A stretch of 64,000 bases of DNA from Jhaorihella thermophila (lineage in GTDB: Bacteria; Pseudomonadota; Alphaproteobacteria; Rhodobacterales; Rhodobacteraceae), in NCBI RefSeq assembly GCF_900108275.1, contig NZ_FNVD01000003.1:124001-188000 (forward strand), written 5' to 3'. Position 1 is the stretch's first letter. Each line of letters opens with the position of its first letter. The translations under genes were made by a program, and so were the position numbers. The notes beneath the pieces were generated by a model that did no database searches, was not told the DNA's origin, and saw only the letters and a program-made list of their open reading frames with translations. Positions 39,606 through 48,486 of this stretch are shown piece by piece.

Positions 39606-40016
39606 TTACTGCGAGACGCTTTCGAGATAGGCGTAGATGTCCTCGGCGCCCTTCCTGAGCTTGAAGGTCATCTTGGACTTGGCCTTGGGATCGCCGGTAT
39701 GCTCTTTCAGGAATTTCTTCGGATTCTTGGTCCAGGCGACGAAATTGTCCTTGTCCCAGACCAGCCCGGCCTCGCCCGCGGCCTTCAGCGAATCGCTGTA
39801 CTTGAAGCCTTCGACCGAGCCGGCCGGCTTGCCGATGATTCCATAAAGGTTCGGGCCGGTCTTGCCGCCCTTGACGATGGCGGTGCCGTCAGGCGCCACG
39901 ATCACGTGGCAGGACTTGCACTTCCTGAAGGCTTTTTCGCCCTTGGCGGCGTCGCCGTCGGCAAAGGCCGGAGCGGCCAGAAGTCCGACGAGAGCGGTGG
40001 CAATGATCCGTTTCAT
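39606..40016 (-). CDS. cycA: Cytochrome c2 (class I c-type cytochrome)
   Basis: 136-residue periplasmic electron carrier. The signal peptide is IIATALVGLLAAPAFA. The haem-binding CKSCH is about 14 residues into the mature protein, and the Met ligand is in KSKMTFKLRKG near the C-terminus. The APDGTAIVKGGKTGPNLYGIIGK stretch is very close to Rhodobacter cytochrome c2. It would carry electrons from the bc1 complex to oxidases or to a reaction centre if present. Start at MKRIIATAL (40016). Confidence 0.93.
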   Translation of the reverse strand: MKRIIATALVGLLAAPAFADGDAAKGEKAFRKCKSCHVIVAPDGTAIVKGGKTGPNLYGIIGKPAGSVEGFKYSDSLKAAGEAGLVWDKDNFVAWTKNPKKFLKEHTGDPKAKSKMTFKLRKGAEDIYAYLESVSQ

Positions 40017-40124
40017 TCTTGTGTCTCCCATATGATCTGCGCTCAGATGACTGAGGTTGCGTCCCGAAGTCAATTGCCACAATCCGGCGCGACAGGAAAT
40101 GCGCGGAAGGTCGCATCGCGCGTT

Positions 40125-41138
40125 TCAGGCATTGTCCTGCGCCCATGTGGGCAGCGTGTCGCCGGGTTCGGGCCGGGCCAGATAGACCGCGCGCGCGATG
40201 GCGCGGGCAAGACACAGCGCGGCGGCATGGCCGATCTCGCCCAGCTCGCGATCGGGGTCGGCAAGAGGGCGCGCCCCGGCCGATGCCGCGAAAACGAGAT
40301 CCCCGTCAAAGGGCGAATGGCTGGGCACGATGGCGCGGGCGATGCCGTCATGGGCGGCGATGGCCATGCGCTGGCACTGTGCCTTGGTCAGCGCCGCGTC
40401 GGTGGCGACGATGGCGATGGTGGTATTGACGCGCTCTTCCATCATGTCCAGCATGGTCTGCATGCGGCGGCTTTGCAGATCGCGCCCCAGCCCGCCGGAC
40501 GGATCGGCGCCGAACCCGCCGAATTCGTCGCCGATCTCGAAGGGCGCGGCCCAGAAATGACGTCCGCCCGCTGTGGTGACGCTGCCCATCGGGTTGGCGG
40601 CGACGAGTGCGCCGACCGTTGTGCCGTCGCCCAGCACCAGCGAGGCCGAACCCAACCCGCCCTTGTGCATGGCCGTCAAAGCGCCGGTTCCGGCCCCGGC
40701 GGTGCCCAAGTCGAAATCGGGCGCGGCGGCCTCGAACGCGGCACGACCGAGGGCGCGATAGGGGTTTTCGTCCCAATCCTTGTCGCCGCCATTGAGCAGG
40801 TCGAACAGGATCGCGCCGGGCACGATGGGGACGATGGCAGGGCCGACGCGGAAGCCCCGCCCCCGCGCCCGCAGCGCATCCATCACGCCCGAGCAGGCGT
40901 CGAGCCCGTAGGCCGAGCCGCCGGAGAGGACCAGTGCATCGACCTGGGCCACCGATTTGTCGGGGGCCAGCAGGTCGGTTTCCCGCGTCCCCGGCGCGCC
41001 ACCCATGACATGGACCGAGGCGGTGAAAGGTTGGTCGGCGGTCAGCACGGTGACGCCGGATTTCAGTTTCGCGTCCTGCGCATTGCCGACGCGCAGCCCG
41101 GCGATGTCGGTGATGAGGTTCTTCGGTCCCGGCGTCAT
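40125..41138 (-). CDS. P1-family (DmpA/BapA-like, S58) peptidase
   Basis: 337-residue protein of the self-processing aminopeptidase/amidohydrolase family. Typical blocks are ITDIAGLRVGNAQD at the N-terminus, ALVLSGGSAYGLDA near residue 80, GTGAL...GGLGSAS near 175, and AIVATDAALTKAQCQRMA near 255. Start at MTPGPKNLITD (41138). These enzymes cleave N-terminal beta-alanyl or D-amino acids; the substrate here is unknown. Confidence 0.9.
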   Translation of the reverse strand: MTPGPKNLITDIAGLRVGNAQDAKLKSGVTVLTADQPFTASVHVMGGAPGTRETDLLAPDKSVAQVDALVLSGGSAYGLDACSGVMDALRARGRGFRVGPAIVPIVPGAILFDLLNGGDKDWDENPYRALGRAAFEAAAPDFDLGTAGAGTGALTAMHKGGLGSASLVLGDGTTVGALVAANPMGSVTTAGGRHFWAAPFEIGDEFGGFGADPSGGLGRDLQSRRMQTMLDMMEERVNTTIAIVATDAALTKAQCQRMAIAAHDGIARAIVPSHSPFDGDLVFAASAGARPLADPDRELGEIGHAAALCLARAIARAVYLARPEPGDTLPTWAQDNA

Positions 41139-41187
41139 GGGGAGAGGTTTCCAAGCGGTGCGCGCTGCGCGCGCGAGGGGTTCGTTT

Positions 41188-41231
41188 GCGCGCCGGCGGC
41201 GCGCGGGTGGGTATTTGGAACCAGAAAGAAG
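41188..41231 (+). repeat. Intergenic stem-loop repeat element, copy 9 (ACCAGAAAGAAG type), inverted orientation
   Basis: Hairpin GCGCGCC-GGC-GGCGCGC (41188-41204), then GGGTATTTGGAACCAGAAAGAAG to 41231, reading on the plus strand. Both neighbours are on the minus strand, so unlike the other copies it does not follow a gene in its own orientation; it lies between the SDR stop and the P1 peptidase start. Confidence 0.6.
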
Positions 41232-41241
41232 CAAAAGAGCA

Positions 41242-41988
41242 TCAGATGCAACGGCCCCCGTCGACTTCGAGCGCGACGCCGGTGATCATGGAGGCCTCGT
41301 CCGAACACAGGAAGGCTGCGGCATTGCCCATGTCCTGCGGGGTCGAGAAGCGGCCCAGCGGGATGGTGGCCAGGAACTTCGCGCGCATCTCGGGCGTGTC
41401 CTCGCCCATGAAGGATTTCAGCAGCGGAGTTTCACCCGCGACCGGACAAAGCGCGTTGACCCGGATGCTTTCGGGGGCGAGTTCGACGGCCATGGTCTTG
41501 GTCGCCGTGATCATCCAGCCCTTTGAGGCGTTGTACCAGTTCAGTCGGGGCCGCGGACTGAGACCGGCGGTGGAGGCGATGTTGAGGATCGTCCCCGCCT
41601 TGCGGGATTTCATGTGCGGCACCAACGCGCGGGCGGTGAGGTAGACGGATTTCACGTTGACGGCGAGGACGCGGTCGAAGTCCTCTTCCGTGACGTCTTC
41701 GAGGGGTGCGGGAAGGTGGGTGATCCCGGCATTGTTGACGAGGATGTCGAGATGGCCGAACGCGGACAGCGCGGCATCCGCCATGGCCTGCACCGAGGCT
41801 CCGTCCGCGACATCGACCCGTTGCGCAAGCGCGTTCGCGCCGCAATCGGCGGCCATGGCGGTGGCGGCCTCTTCGTTGATGTCGGCGATCATCACTCGGG
41901 CGCCTTCGTCGAGGAACTTGCGCACGATGCCCGCGCCGAAGCCCGAAGCGCCCCCCGTTACAATGGCGGTTTTTCCTTGCAGGCGCAT
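41242..41988 (-). CDS. Short-chain dehydrogenase/reductase (glucose 1-dehydrogenase-like)
   Basis: 248-residue classical SDR. The cofactor motif TGGASGFGAGI is near the N-terminus, NNAGI near residue 85, and the catalytic Ser region NIASTAG and Tyr-Lys in YNASKG near residues 138-155. The C-terminus TGVALEVDGGRCI is standard. Start at MRLQGKTAIVTG (41988). Substrate unknown. Confidence 0.92.
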   Translation of the reverse strand: MRLQGKTAIVTGGASGFGAGIVRKFLDEGARVMIADINEEAATAMAADCGANALAQRVDVADGASVQAMADAALSAFGHLDILVNNAGITHLPAPLEDVTEEDFDRVLAVNVKSVYLTARALVPHMKSRKAGTILNIASTAGLSPRPRLNWYNASKGWMITATKTMAVELAPESIRVNALCPVAGETPLLKSFMGEDTPEMRAKFLATIPLGRFSTPQDMGNAAAFLCSDEASMITGVALEVDGGRCI

Positions 41989-42061
41989 GTGGTTCCTCCC
42001 CTCGCTGCAGCGGCGTGTCGCCGTGACACTAGTGATCGCGCGGGGGGCGGGCAACCGTCCG

Positions 42062-42919
42062 TCAGGCGCCGGTTTCCTCGGCCAGAAGCGCACGCAGCCC
42101 GGTGCGGTAGTCGGGGTATTTCAGGGTCACGCCCAGTTCGGTCTTTATGCGGTCGTTGCGGACGCGTTTGCTTTCACCGTAGAAGCTGCGGGCCATCGGA
42201 GTCATCTCGGCCTGATCGAAGGGAATGGCCGGGGGCACGGGCAGGTTCAGCAGCCGGGCAGCATATTCGATCACCGCCTGCGGCGGCGCAGGATCGTCGT
42301 CGCAAACATTGTAGATCGCACCGGGATCGGGGCGGGCGATCGAGGCCGCCAGAACCTGGGCGATGTCATCCACATGGATTCGCGAGAACACCTGGCCCGG
42401 CTTGACGATGCGGCGTGCGGTGCCCGCGCGGACCTTGGCAAAGGGGCCGCGGCCGGGACCGTAGATCCCGGCCAGGCGGAAGATGTGCAGCGGCAGGCCC
42501 GGGATCGCCGACCACGCCCGTTCCGCGCGAACCCGCCATTCGCCCCGGCGCGAGGCAGGCGCGGGCGGCGTGTCCTCGTCCACCCAGCCGCCGGCATGAT
42601 CGCCATAGACGGCGGTGGTGGAGAGATAGCCGACCCATTGCAGCCGGTCAGCGATGGCCGTAATCCGGTCGCCCAGCGCGTTCAGCACGGGGTCACCCGC
42701 TGCGTCCGGGGCGACCGAGATCAGCAGATGCGTGGCCTCGTCCAGCGGAACCGGGTCGGTGCCCGGCCAGACCAGCGGCTCGGCCCCCGAGGCGCGAACG
42801 TCTTGGATGCCTTCGGCCGTGCGGGTCGTGCCGATGATCCGCCAGCCCCGCGGTACCAACAGCCGGGCCAGCGCGCGGGCCGTGTATCCATGTCCGAATG
42901 AAAGCAAGGTGCCGGTCAT
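42062..42919 (-). CDS. NAD-dependent epimerase/dehydratase-like (extended SDR, YeeZ-type)
   Basis: 285-residue Rossmann-fold protein. The N-terminal FGHGYTARALARLL replaces the usual GxxGxxG. It then has LSTTAVYGDHAGGWVDE, RLAGIYGPGRGPF and SRIHVDDIAQVLAASI, typical of the atypical SDR5/YeeZ group. Start at MTGTLLSFGHGY (42919). Divergent from the methyltransferase gene. Function unknown. Confidence 0.85.
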   Translation of the reverse strand: MTGTLLSFGHGYTARALARLLVPRGWRIIGTTRTAEGIQDVRASGAEPLVWPGTDPVPLDEATHLLISVAPDAAGDPVLNALGDRITAIADRLQWVGYLSTTAVYGDHAGGWVDEDTPPAPASRRGEWRVRAERAWSAIPGLPLHIFRLAGIYGPGRGPFAKVRAGTARRIVKPGQVFSRIHVDDIAQVLAASIARPDPGAIYNVCDDDPAPPQAVIEYAARLLNLPVPPAIPFDQAEMTPMARSFYGESKRVRNDRIKTELGVTLKYPDYRTGLRALLAEETGA

Positions 42920-42999
42920 GCCCCGTTGATGGGCGACGGTCGCGCCGGATGCAAGCAAGATGGCTTGATTCGAATCCGCTTTCCGGCGTTTGATGAGGC

Positions 43000-43635
43000 A
43001 TGAGCACCAAGACACCCGGTCTGAACGACGCCTATTCACTGAAATCGCCCGAGGACTCCCGCAGGCTCTATGCCGAATGGGCGGGTGACTACGACGAGTC
43101 CTTCGCCGCGCGCGAAGACTATCAGCTGCACATTCATACGGCGCGCGCCTTTGTCGCCGCCGGCGGGCAGGGGCCGGTGCTGGATGTGGGCGCGGGCACA
43201 GGGCTGTGCGGCGCGGTGCTGTGCGACCTGGGCGTGGGGCCGATCGACGCCACCGACATCAGCGGCGAAATGCTGACGCAGGCGATGCGCAAGGACATCT
43301 ATCGCGATGCGATCGAGGCCGACATCAACGAAGGAATCCCGGTCCGGCGCGACAGCTATTCGGGCATCGTATCCTCGGGCACCTTCACCCATGGTCATGT
43401 CGGGCCAGAGCCGATCGACGAATTGCTGCGGATCGCCCGGCATGGAGCGCAGTTCGCCCTGTCGATCAACAGCGACTTTTTCCGCGAGGCCGGGTTTGCG
43501 GACAAGTTCCGTCAGCTCGAGCGGGACCACCGGATCACCAATCTCAAGCTGCACGAGGTGCGGATCTATGGCGATCTGGCCTCGGGGCCGAACAAGGACG
43601 ATACCGCCTATATCGCCCTGTTCGAGAAGGCCTGA
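43000..43635 (+). CDS. Class I SAM-dependent methyltransferase
   Basis: 211-residue methyltransferase with the SAM motif VLDVGAGTGLCGAVL near residue 61 and the DATDISGEMLTQA acidic loop. The N-terminal EDSRRLYAEWAGDYDESFA is common to the UbiE/TehB-like methyltransferase 11/25 group. Substrate unknown. Its stop is one base before the stop of the convergent aminotransferase gene. Confidence 0.88.
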   Translation: MSTKTPGLNDAYSLKSPEDSRRLYAEWAGDYDESFAAREDYQLHIHTARAFVAAGGQGPVLDVGAGTGLCGAVLCDLGVGPIDATDISGEMLTQAMRKDIYRDAIEADINEGIPVRRDSYSGIVSSGTFTHGHVGPEPIDELLRIARHGAQFALSINSDFFREAGFADKFRQLERDHRITNLKLHEVRIYGDLASGPNKDDTAYIALFEKA

Positions 43636-44820
43636 TCAGGAGTTTTCTTGCAGAAAGGCGCGCATCCGTTCGATCGCCCGGCGGATGTTGTCCTGGCTGT
43701 TGGCATAGCTCAGCCGGATGTAGCCTTCGCCCAGAATCCCGAAATCGGGGCCGCCGATCGTGGCCACGCCCGCCTCTTCCAGCAGTTTCGAGGCCAGCTC
43801 CTTGGCCTTGAACCCGGTGCCGGTGATGTTGGGAAAGGCGTAGAAGGCGCCCTTTGGCGTGATGCAGCTGACGCCGGGAAGGTCGTTCAGCAGCTCCACC
43901 ACCAGTTTGCGGCGGGCGTCGAACTCGGCCACCATTTCAGCCACCGCGTCCTGGGGACCGGTCAGCGCCTCGATGGCAGCATATTGCGCCGGGGCGTTGA
44001 CGCAGGACCAGGCGTTCACCGCCAGCTTGCGCACCTTGTCATACAGCACATCCGGCCAGACCGAATAGCCCAGCCGCCAGCCGGTCATGGCATAGGTCTT
44101 GGACCAGCCGTTCAGCAGGATCAGGCGGTCGCGGATTTCGGGATAGTCCAGCAGGGTGACGTGTTCCTCGCCGTCATAGACCATCTGGTCGTAGATCTCG
44201 TCCGACAGGATCGCCACCTGCGGGTGGTCGGCAAGACCCGCGACCAGCCGGTCGATCTCGGCCCGCGGGGTGACACCGCCGCAGGGATTGGCGGGCGAGT
44301 TCAGAATCATCAGCCGCGTCCGGGGCGTGATCAGCGACAGCATCTCTTCGCCCGAGATGCCGAACCCGTTTTCTTCGCGAATCGGCACTGGGACCGGGCG
44401 AGCGCCGGTGAACTCGATCATCGAGCGGTAGATCGGGAAACCGGGATCGGGATACAGGATGTCCACGCCCGGTTCGCCGAACATGAGAATGGCGGCGAAC
44501 ATGGTCACCTTGCCGCCCGGCACGATGATCACGTTGTCGGGGTTGACCTCGGCATTGAACCGGCGGTGCAGGTCGGCGCACACGGCCTCGCGCAGCGCGG
44601 GGATGCCGGTGGCCGGCGTATAGCCGTGCTGGCCGTCGCGCAGCGCCCTGATCGCCGCCTCGACGATATTGTCGGGGGTGCGGAAATCGGGCTGGCCGAT
44701 GCCAAGGTTGATGATGTCGCGGCCCTCTGCCGCCAGCGCCTGCGCGCGAGCCAGGACGGCAAAGGCGTTCTCTTCTCCGATCCGGTCGAAACCGGCGATG
44801 GTAGTCAGCTGTGTCGTCAT
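43636..44820 (-). CDS. Pyridoxal-phosphate aminotransferase, class I/II
   Basis: 394-residue fold-type I aminotransferase. It shows the GIGQPDFRTP and YTPATGIPALREA segments, the ILNSPANPCGG cofactor-site Asn, SDEIYDQMVYDG, and the PLP lysine in GWSKTYAMTGWRLGY near residue 240. Start at MTTQLTTIAGFDRIG (44820). It resembles aspartate/alanine-type enzymes (AspC/PatA group), substrate unspecified. Confidence 0.92.
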   Translation of the reverse strand: MTTQLTTIAGFDRIGEENAFAVLARAQALAAEGRDIINLGIGQPDFRTPDNIVEAAIRALRDGQHGYTPATGIPALREAVCADLHRRFNAEVNPDNVIIVPGGKVTMFAAILMFGEPGVDILYPDPGFPIYRSMIEFTGARPVPVPIREENGFGISGEEMLSLITPRTRLMILNSPANPCGGVTPRAEIDRLVAGLADHPQVAILSDEIYDQMVYDGEEHVTLLDYPEIRDRLILLNGWSKTYAMTGWRLGYSVWPDVLYDKVRKLAVNAWSCVNAPAQYAAIEALTGPQDAVAEMVAEFDARRKLVVELLNDLPGVSCITPKGAFYAFPNITGTGFKAKELASKLLEEAGVATIGGPDFGILGEGYIRLSYANSQDNIRRAIERMRAFLQENS

Positions 44821-44916
44821 GGCGCGGACATTAACCACGCCCGCGCCGGACGTGTAGCGAAAAATGGTATGCCATTTCGGCTTCACCCCATGCGCGGGGC
44901 GGCAGAGAGCGCCACC

Positions 44917-45735
44917 TCAGGCGAATGGCCGCAAGACCTCCGTAAGCTTTGCCGCCACCTGTCGGTGCGCCGATGGGCCCGGAAGATGCGCAGCGGCCGG
45001 GGCGTTCAGGGCGCCGCCGATCATGTCGCCGAGGTCGCCAGCCTCGGCGGACCGGGAGACAGTGACGTGCAGAACATGCTCTGCCTGGGGGCCCAGCGCC
45101 CGCACCATGTCCGATGTCACGAACATCGGCTCTTCCCCCGGCAAGGCTCCATCGGACGAATCCCGATATTGCAACCACAGCGCGACCGTGGGGCAGTCCA
45201 ACGTCCGCAGCGTCAGCCGCATCCGGGCGATCCAGGCCTGTTCCAGCTCGAGCTGAACCACCGCGAAGCGCCGGTCCGAGCAGCGCCGCAAGGATCCCAG
45301 CATGTGGCGAACAAAGTGAAAATCGGTGAAGTCCACCTCGGGGTAGAGCGTCTTCAGCATCGACGAGGCCGCGACGAAACGGTCGTTGCGACGCGGATGC
45401 ACGCGGTAGAAGCGGTTCGAAAGCGTGTGCGCGGCCGGAAGCTGGATGACCACGGCCTGCGCCGCGCGCGCGATTCGCATGATCTCAACATCGTGGAGAA
45501 AGGCATCCAGCCCCGCATTGATGCAGCCAAGATTGACGCAGGGCAGGTCCAGCGCCTCTTCGACCAGTGCGGCGAAGGGCGTCTCGACAAAGCGTCCGAA
45601 GGTTTCGGCTCCGCCGAGGAAAGCAAAATAGGGACGATCGAGATCGCGCCTGGGGCCGCGCACCTGCAAGCGCGACACGCCATAGCGGCATAGTTGTGCA
45701 GCGGGCAGTCCCGTGCCCGGTATTTGGTAGCTCAT
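44917..45735 (-). CDS. Conserved DUF6473-like protein
   Basis: 272-residue soluble protein without membrane segments or signal peptide. It shows YFAFLGGAETFGRFVETPF followed by LPCVNLGCINAGLDAFLHD, a pattern I associate with the DUF6473 family common in Rhodobacterales and with SGNH-like folds. Start taken at MSYQIPGTG (45735); a GTG three codons earlier is possible. It is divergent from the hydroxybutyryl-CoA dehydrogenase. Function unknown. Confidence 0.65.
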   Translation of the reverse strand: MSYQIPGTGLPAAQLCRYGVSRLQVRGPRRDLDRPYFAFLGGAETFGRFVETPFAALVEEALDLPCVNLGCINAGLDAFLHDVEIMRIARAAQAVVIQLPAAHTLSNRFYRVHPRRNDRFVAASSMLKTLYPEVDFTDFHFVRHMLGSLRRCSDRRFAVVQLELEQAWIARMRLTLRTLDCPTVALWLQYRDSSDGALPGEEPMFVTSDMVRALGPQAEHVLHVTVSRSAEAGDLGDMIGGALNAPAAAHLPGPSAHRQVAAKLTEVLRPFA

Positions 45736-45894
45736 GTCACCCACCAGTTCTGTTCACCCGTCGCCAGATTGACCTTGCATCCGTTGCCAAACTGCTAATC
45801 TTCGCATTTGCAGAAAACTGACGGTGTCTGGCCGGGCCTTTTGATGCTAGGAGGATCGGAAAGGCCGGATGAGGGATGACGAAAGGCGGGAAAG

Positions 45895-46770
45895 ATGGAG
45901 ATTTCCAGGGTTGGCGTGATTGGCGCGGGACAGATGGGCAACGGAATCGCCCATGTGATGGCTCTGGCCGGGTACGACGTGATCATGTCGGATATCAGCC
46001 AGGAGGCGCTGGACCGCGCAATGGCAACGATCCGCAGGAACATGGAACGCCAGGTTTCGCGCGGGAAGATCACGCAAGACCAGATGAACGCCGCGCTCTC
46101 ACGGATTCAGACCACCCTGAACCTGCCGGATATCGGCGCCGCGGACCTGGTGATCGAGGCCGCCACCGAGCGCGAAAGCGTGAAACAGGCGATCTTCGAG
46201 GATCTTCAGCCGCATCTTCAGCCGCACACGATCCTGACCTCGAATACCTCGTCGATCTCGATCACCCGCTTGGCCAGCCGAACCGACCGGCCCGAACGGT
46301 TCATGGGGTTCCATTTCATGAACCCCGTGCCGGTGATGCAACTGGTCGAACTGATCCGCGGCATCGCCACCGACGAGGAAACCTATCGGACCTGCCTGGG
46401 CGTGGTCGAGCGGCTGGGCAAGACCGCCGCCAGCGCCGAGGATTTCCCCGGCTTCATCGTCAACCGGATCCTGATGCCGATGATAAACGAGGCGGTCTAT
46501 ACCCTGTACGAAGGCGTCGGCAACGTGCGGTCGATCGACCAGTCGATGCGGCTGGGCGCGAACCATCCGATGGGACCGCTGGAGCTGGCGGATTTCATCG
46601 GGCTGGATACCTGCCTGGCAATCATGAACGTGCTGCACGACGGGCTGGCGGACACCAAGTATCGCCCCTGCCCGCTCTTGACCAAATATGTCGAAGCCGG
46701 CTGGCTGGGCCGCAAGACGAAGCGCGGCTTCTACGACTATCGCGGCGAGGAGCCCGTGCCGACCCGGTGA
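45895..46770 (+). CDS. 3-hydroxybutyryl-CoA dehydrogenase
   Basis: 291-residue NAD(P)-dependent enzyme converting 3-hydroxybutyryl-CoA and acetoacetyl-CoA. It has the Rossmann motif VGVIGAGQMGNGIAHV, the SNTSSISITRLA segment, the catalytic His in GFHFMNPVPVMQLVELI and the GFIVNRILMPMINEA block, then the C-terminal helical domain ending KTKRGFYDY. Start at 45895, with GGCGGGAAAG upstream. The plus-strand repeat element follows its stop. Confidence 0.95.
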   Translation: MEISRVGVIGAGQMGNGIAHVMALAGYDVIMSDISQEALDRAMATIRRNMERQVSRGKITQDQMNAALSRIQTTLNLPDIGAADLVIEAATERESVKQAIFEDLQPHLQPHTILTSNTSSISITRLASRTDRPERFMGFHFMNPVPVMQLVELIRGIATDEETYRTCLGVVERLGKTAASAEDFPGFIVNRILMPMINEAVYTLYEGVGNVRSIDQSMRLGANHPMGPLELADFIGLDTCLAIMNVLHDGLADTKYRPCPLLTKYVEAGWLGRKTKRGFYDYRGEEPVPTR

Positions 46771-46834
46771 GGGGGCTCTGCCCCCGTCCGCGCATACGCG
46801 CGGACTCCCCCGGAGTATTTCAGGCAAGATGAAG
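46771..46834 (+). repeat. Intergenic stem-loop repeat element, copy 5
   Basis: Hairpin GGGGGC-TCT-GCCCCC (46771-46785), a second hairpin GTCCGCGC-ATAC-GCGCGGAC (46786-46805), then TCCCCCGGAGTATTTCAGGCAAGATGAAG to 46834. It starts on the base after the hydroxybutyryl-CoA dehydrogenase stop and lies against the 3' end of the convergent acyltransferase gene. Confidence 0.8.
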
Positions 46835-46845
46835 AGAACGGGTGT

Positions 46846-47751
46846 TCAGGACTGCTCGCCCGTGTCACCCAGAGACAGGGTGTGTTCGCGCAGCCAGGCC
46901 ATGAAACGGCGCGGGCTTTCTTCAAGCAGCTCCATCTGCGCGTCGGTCAGCGGAGCGCCGATCACCGGCGCCTGCGGCTTGTTGCAGGAGCGCACGATTT
47001 CGTGCAGCAGCAGCCCCTGGCGCAGGATCGGCGAGATCTGGCAGGCGATCTGGTAGGCGCGCGAGTTGCGCCCGGGGAAATAGATCGGCACGACGCGGGC
47101 GCCGGACTTTCGGATCAGCTTGGCAGTGAAGGCGCTCCATTCCCTTTCGATCGGCGGACCGAACCAGCTGTCCGATGACATCACTACTCCTGACGGGAAG
47201 AGCGCGACAACGCCGCCCCGAGACAGATGCTCCATCGCCTTGGCGCGCATCTCGACCATCTTGCGCTGGGCATCGGGGTCATGCGGGAAGGGCACCGGGA
47301 TCATGAAGGACGTCGCCGCTTCGTCCAGACCGGTCAGGACCGACCGGGTCAGGATCCGGTAATCCTGGCGCACGCGACCGATCAGTTCGGCCAGGATCAT
47401 TCCGTCCACCATGCCGTGCGGGTGGTTGGCGACCACCACGACCGGCCCTTCCTTTGGAATGTTGGCGATCTGTTCGGGCGGCGTCAGCAGATCGATCCCC
47501 ATCACATCCAGCGCGCCGCGCCAGAACTTCTGGCCCCGGTAGTCGGCGTTCCGTTTCTCGAACCGGTCCACCATGCGCAGGATCGTGACCTTTCCGGTGC
47601 ACCATTCGATCGCCTTGATGGCCATCGCGGTCCAGCGGTCGTCGAAGGAATTGGCATAGGTCAGGGTGCGCCGGTCATAGATCTCGCCCGTGCCCGCGCG
47701 ACCGCTGTCGTCGAGGTCATCCACCTTGCGGTCTTGCGCAGTCTCAGCCAA
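46846..47751 (-). CDS. Lysophospholipid/glycerol acyltransferase family protein
   Basis: 301-residue acyltransferase of the PlsC/OlsA superfamily. The candidate catalytic motif is VVVANHPHGMVDG near residue 107, and the phosphate-binding-like FPSGVVMSS segment is near 185. Start is read as TTG at 47751; an internal ATG at MAIKAIEW is too short. It is similar to proteins acting on ornithine lipid or phospholipid precursors. It begins 40 bases after the HPr stop. Confidence 0.82.
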   Translation of the reverse strand: MAETAQDRKVDDLDDSGRAGTGEIYDRRTLTYANSFDDRWTAMAIKAIEWCTGKVTILRMVDRFEKRNADYRGQKFWRGALDVMGIDLLTPPEQIANIPKEGPVVVVANHPHGMVDGMILAELIGRVRQDYRILTRSVLTGLDEAATSFMIPVPFPHDPDAQRKMVEMRAKAMEHLSRGGVVALFPSGVVMSSDSWFGPPIEREWSAFTAKLIRKSGARVVPIYFPGRNSRAYQIACQISPILRQGLLLHEIVRSCNKPQAPVIGAPLTDAQMELLEESPRRFMAWLREHTLSLGDTGEQS

Positions 47752-47791
47752 TGTCGCCTTTCCGTCCGTGTCGCCGCAACATATCGCGCGT

Positions 47792-48076
47792 TCAGAACTC
47801 TTCGCCGAACTTGTCGGCCACCAGCGCTTCGAGCGCCTCGGCCAGAGCCTCGGCGTCGGGCCCCGAGGTTTCGACGTCGATCGTCGTGCCCTTGGACGCC
47901 GCCAGCATCAACAGTCCCATGATACTGTCGCCGGAGGCCGACATGCCGTCACGGGAAATCTCGGCCTTGGCGTCGAACCCCTCGACCACTTCGACCAGCT
48001 TGGCCGAAGCGCGGGCATGCAGGCCCTTTTCGTTGATGATCTTGAGGCTCTTCCTGACCACGGCTTCTGTCATCAT
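47792..48076 (-). CDS. ptsH: HPr family phosphocarrier protein
   Basis: 94-residue (or 93) HPr-like protein. The phosphorylatable His is in EKGLHARASAKLVE near residue 19 and the regulatory Ser in SGDSIMGLLML near 50. Two adjacent ATGs (48076 and 48073) overlap the EIIA stop, so translation is coupled. It is the last gene in the chvI-chvG-hprK-rapZ-EIIA-HPr row. Confidence 0.95.
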   Translation of the reverse strand: MMTEAVVRKSLKIINEKGLHARASAKLVEVVEGFDAKAEISRDGMSASGDSIMGLLMLAASKGTTIDVETSGPDAEALAEALEALVADKFGEEF

Positions 48077-48486
48077 TCCTCGCCCGCCGCCGAATGGGTC
48101 GCGCTGACATTCTGCGAATTAATATACTTGCGACCGGCCTCCATCGCCACGCGCACGGCCTCGGCCACCGGCAGGTCGCGGCTCTTGGCCAGCTTGATCA
48201 GCATCGGCAGGTTGGCGCCGTAAAGGATGCGACGGTTCGGTTTCATGCATGCCTGAATGCTGAGATTGGATGGCGACCCGCCGAAAAGATCCGTCACGAC
48301 CACGACGCCATCGCCGGTATCGACCGAATCGGCCGCCTCTTCGATCTCGCGCATCTTTTCGGCCCGGTCATGATTGGCCTCGATCGACACCGCGACGAGA
48401 CCCGGCTGCCGGCCAACCACATGTTCCGTGGCGGCCAGGTATTCCCTGGCCAAACCGCCATGCGCCACGATTACGATTCCGATCAA
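48073..48486 (-). CDS. PTS system EIIA component, mannose/fructose-type
   Basis: 137-residue EIIA-Man-type protein: [15 protein letters not shown] with the active-site His in the first strand, then [14 protein letters not shown]. The start is TTG at 48486 with GGGAGG upstream; no ATG is available in a suitable place. The TTG overlaps the rapZ stop TGA (48483-48485), so the two are translationally coupled. With no membrane EIIC/EIID in the window it should work in a regulatory phosphorelay. Confidence 0.92.
   Translation of the reverse strand: MIGIVIVAHGGLAREYLAATEHVVGRQPGLVAVSIEANHDRAEKMREIEEAADSVDTGDGVVVVTDLFGGSPSNLSIQACMKPNRRILYGANLPMLIKLAKSRDLPVAEAVRVAMEAGRKYINSQNVSATHSAAGEE

Noticed and set aside
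45745-45894. TTTGCA-containing stretch as a binding site for a short-chain fatty-acid regulator (ScfR/RamB type)
   Set aside because: Only one half-site (ATTTGCAGAAAACTG) is visible and the consensus match is too weak to claim.
46771-46834. CRISPR-like repeat array
   Set aside because: The stem-loop elements are dispersed singly between genes with kilobases between them; there are no regular spacers or cas genes.
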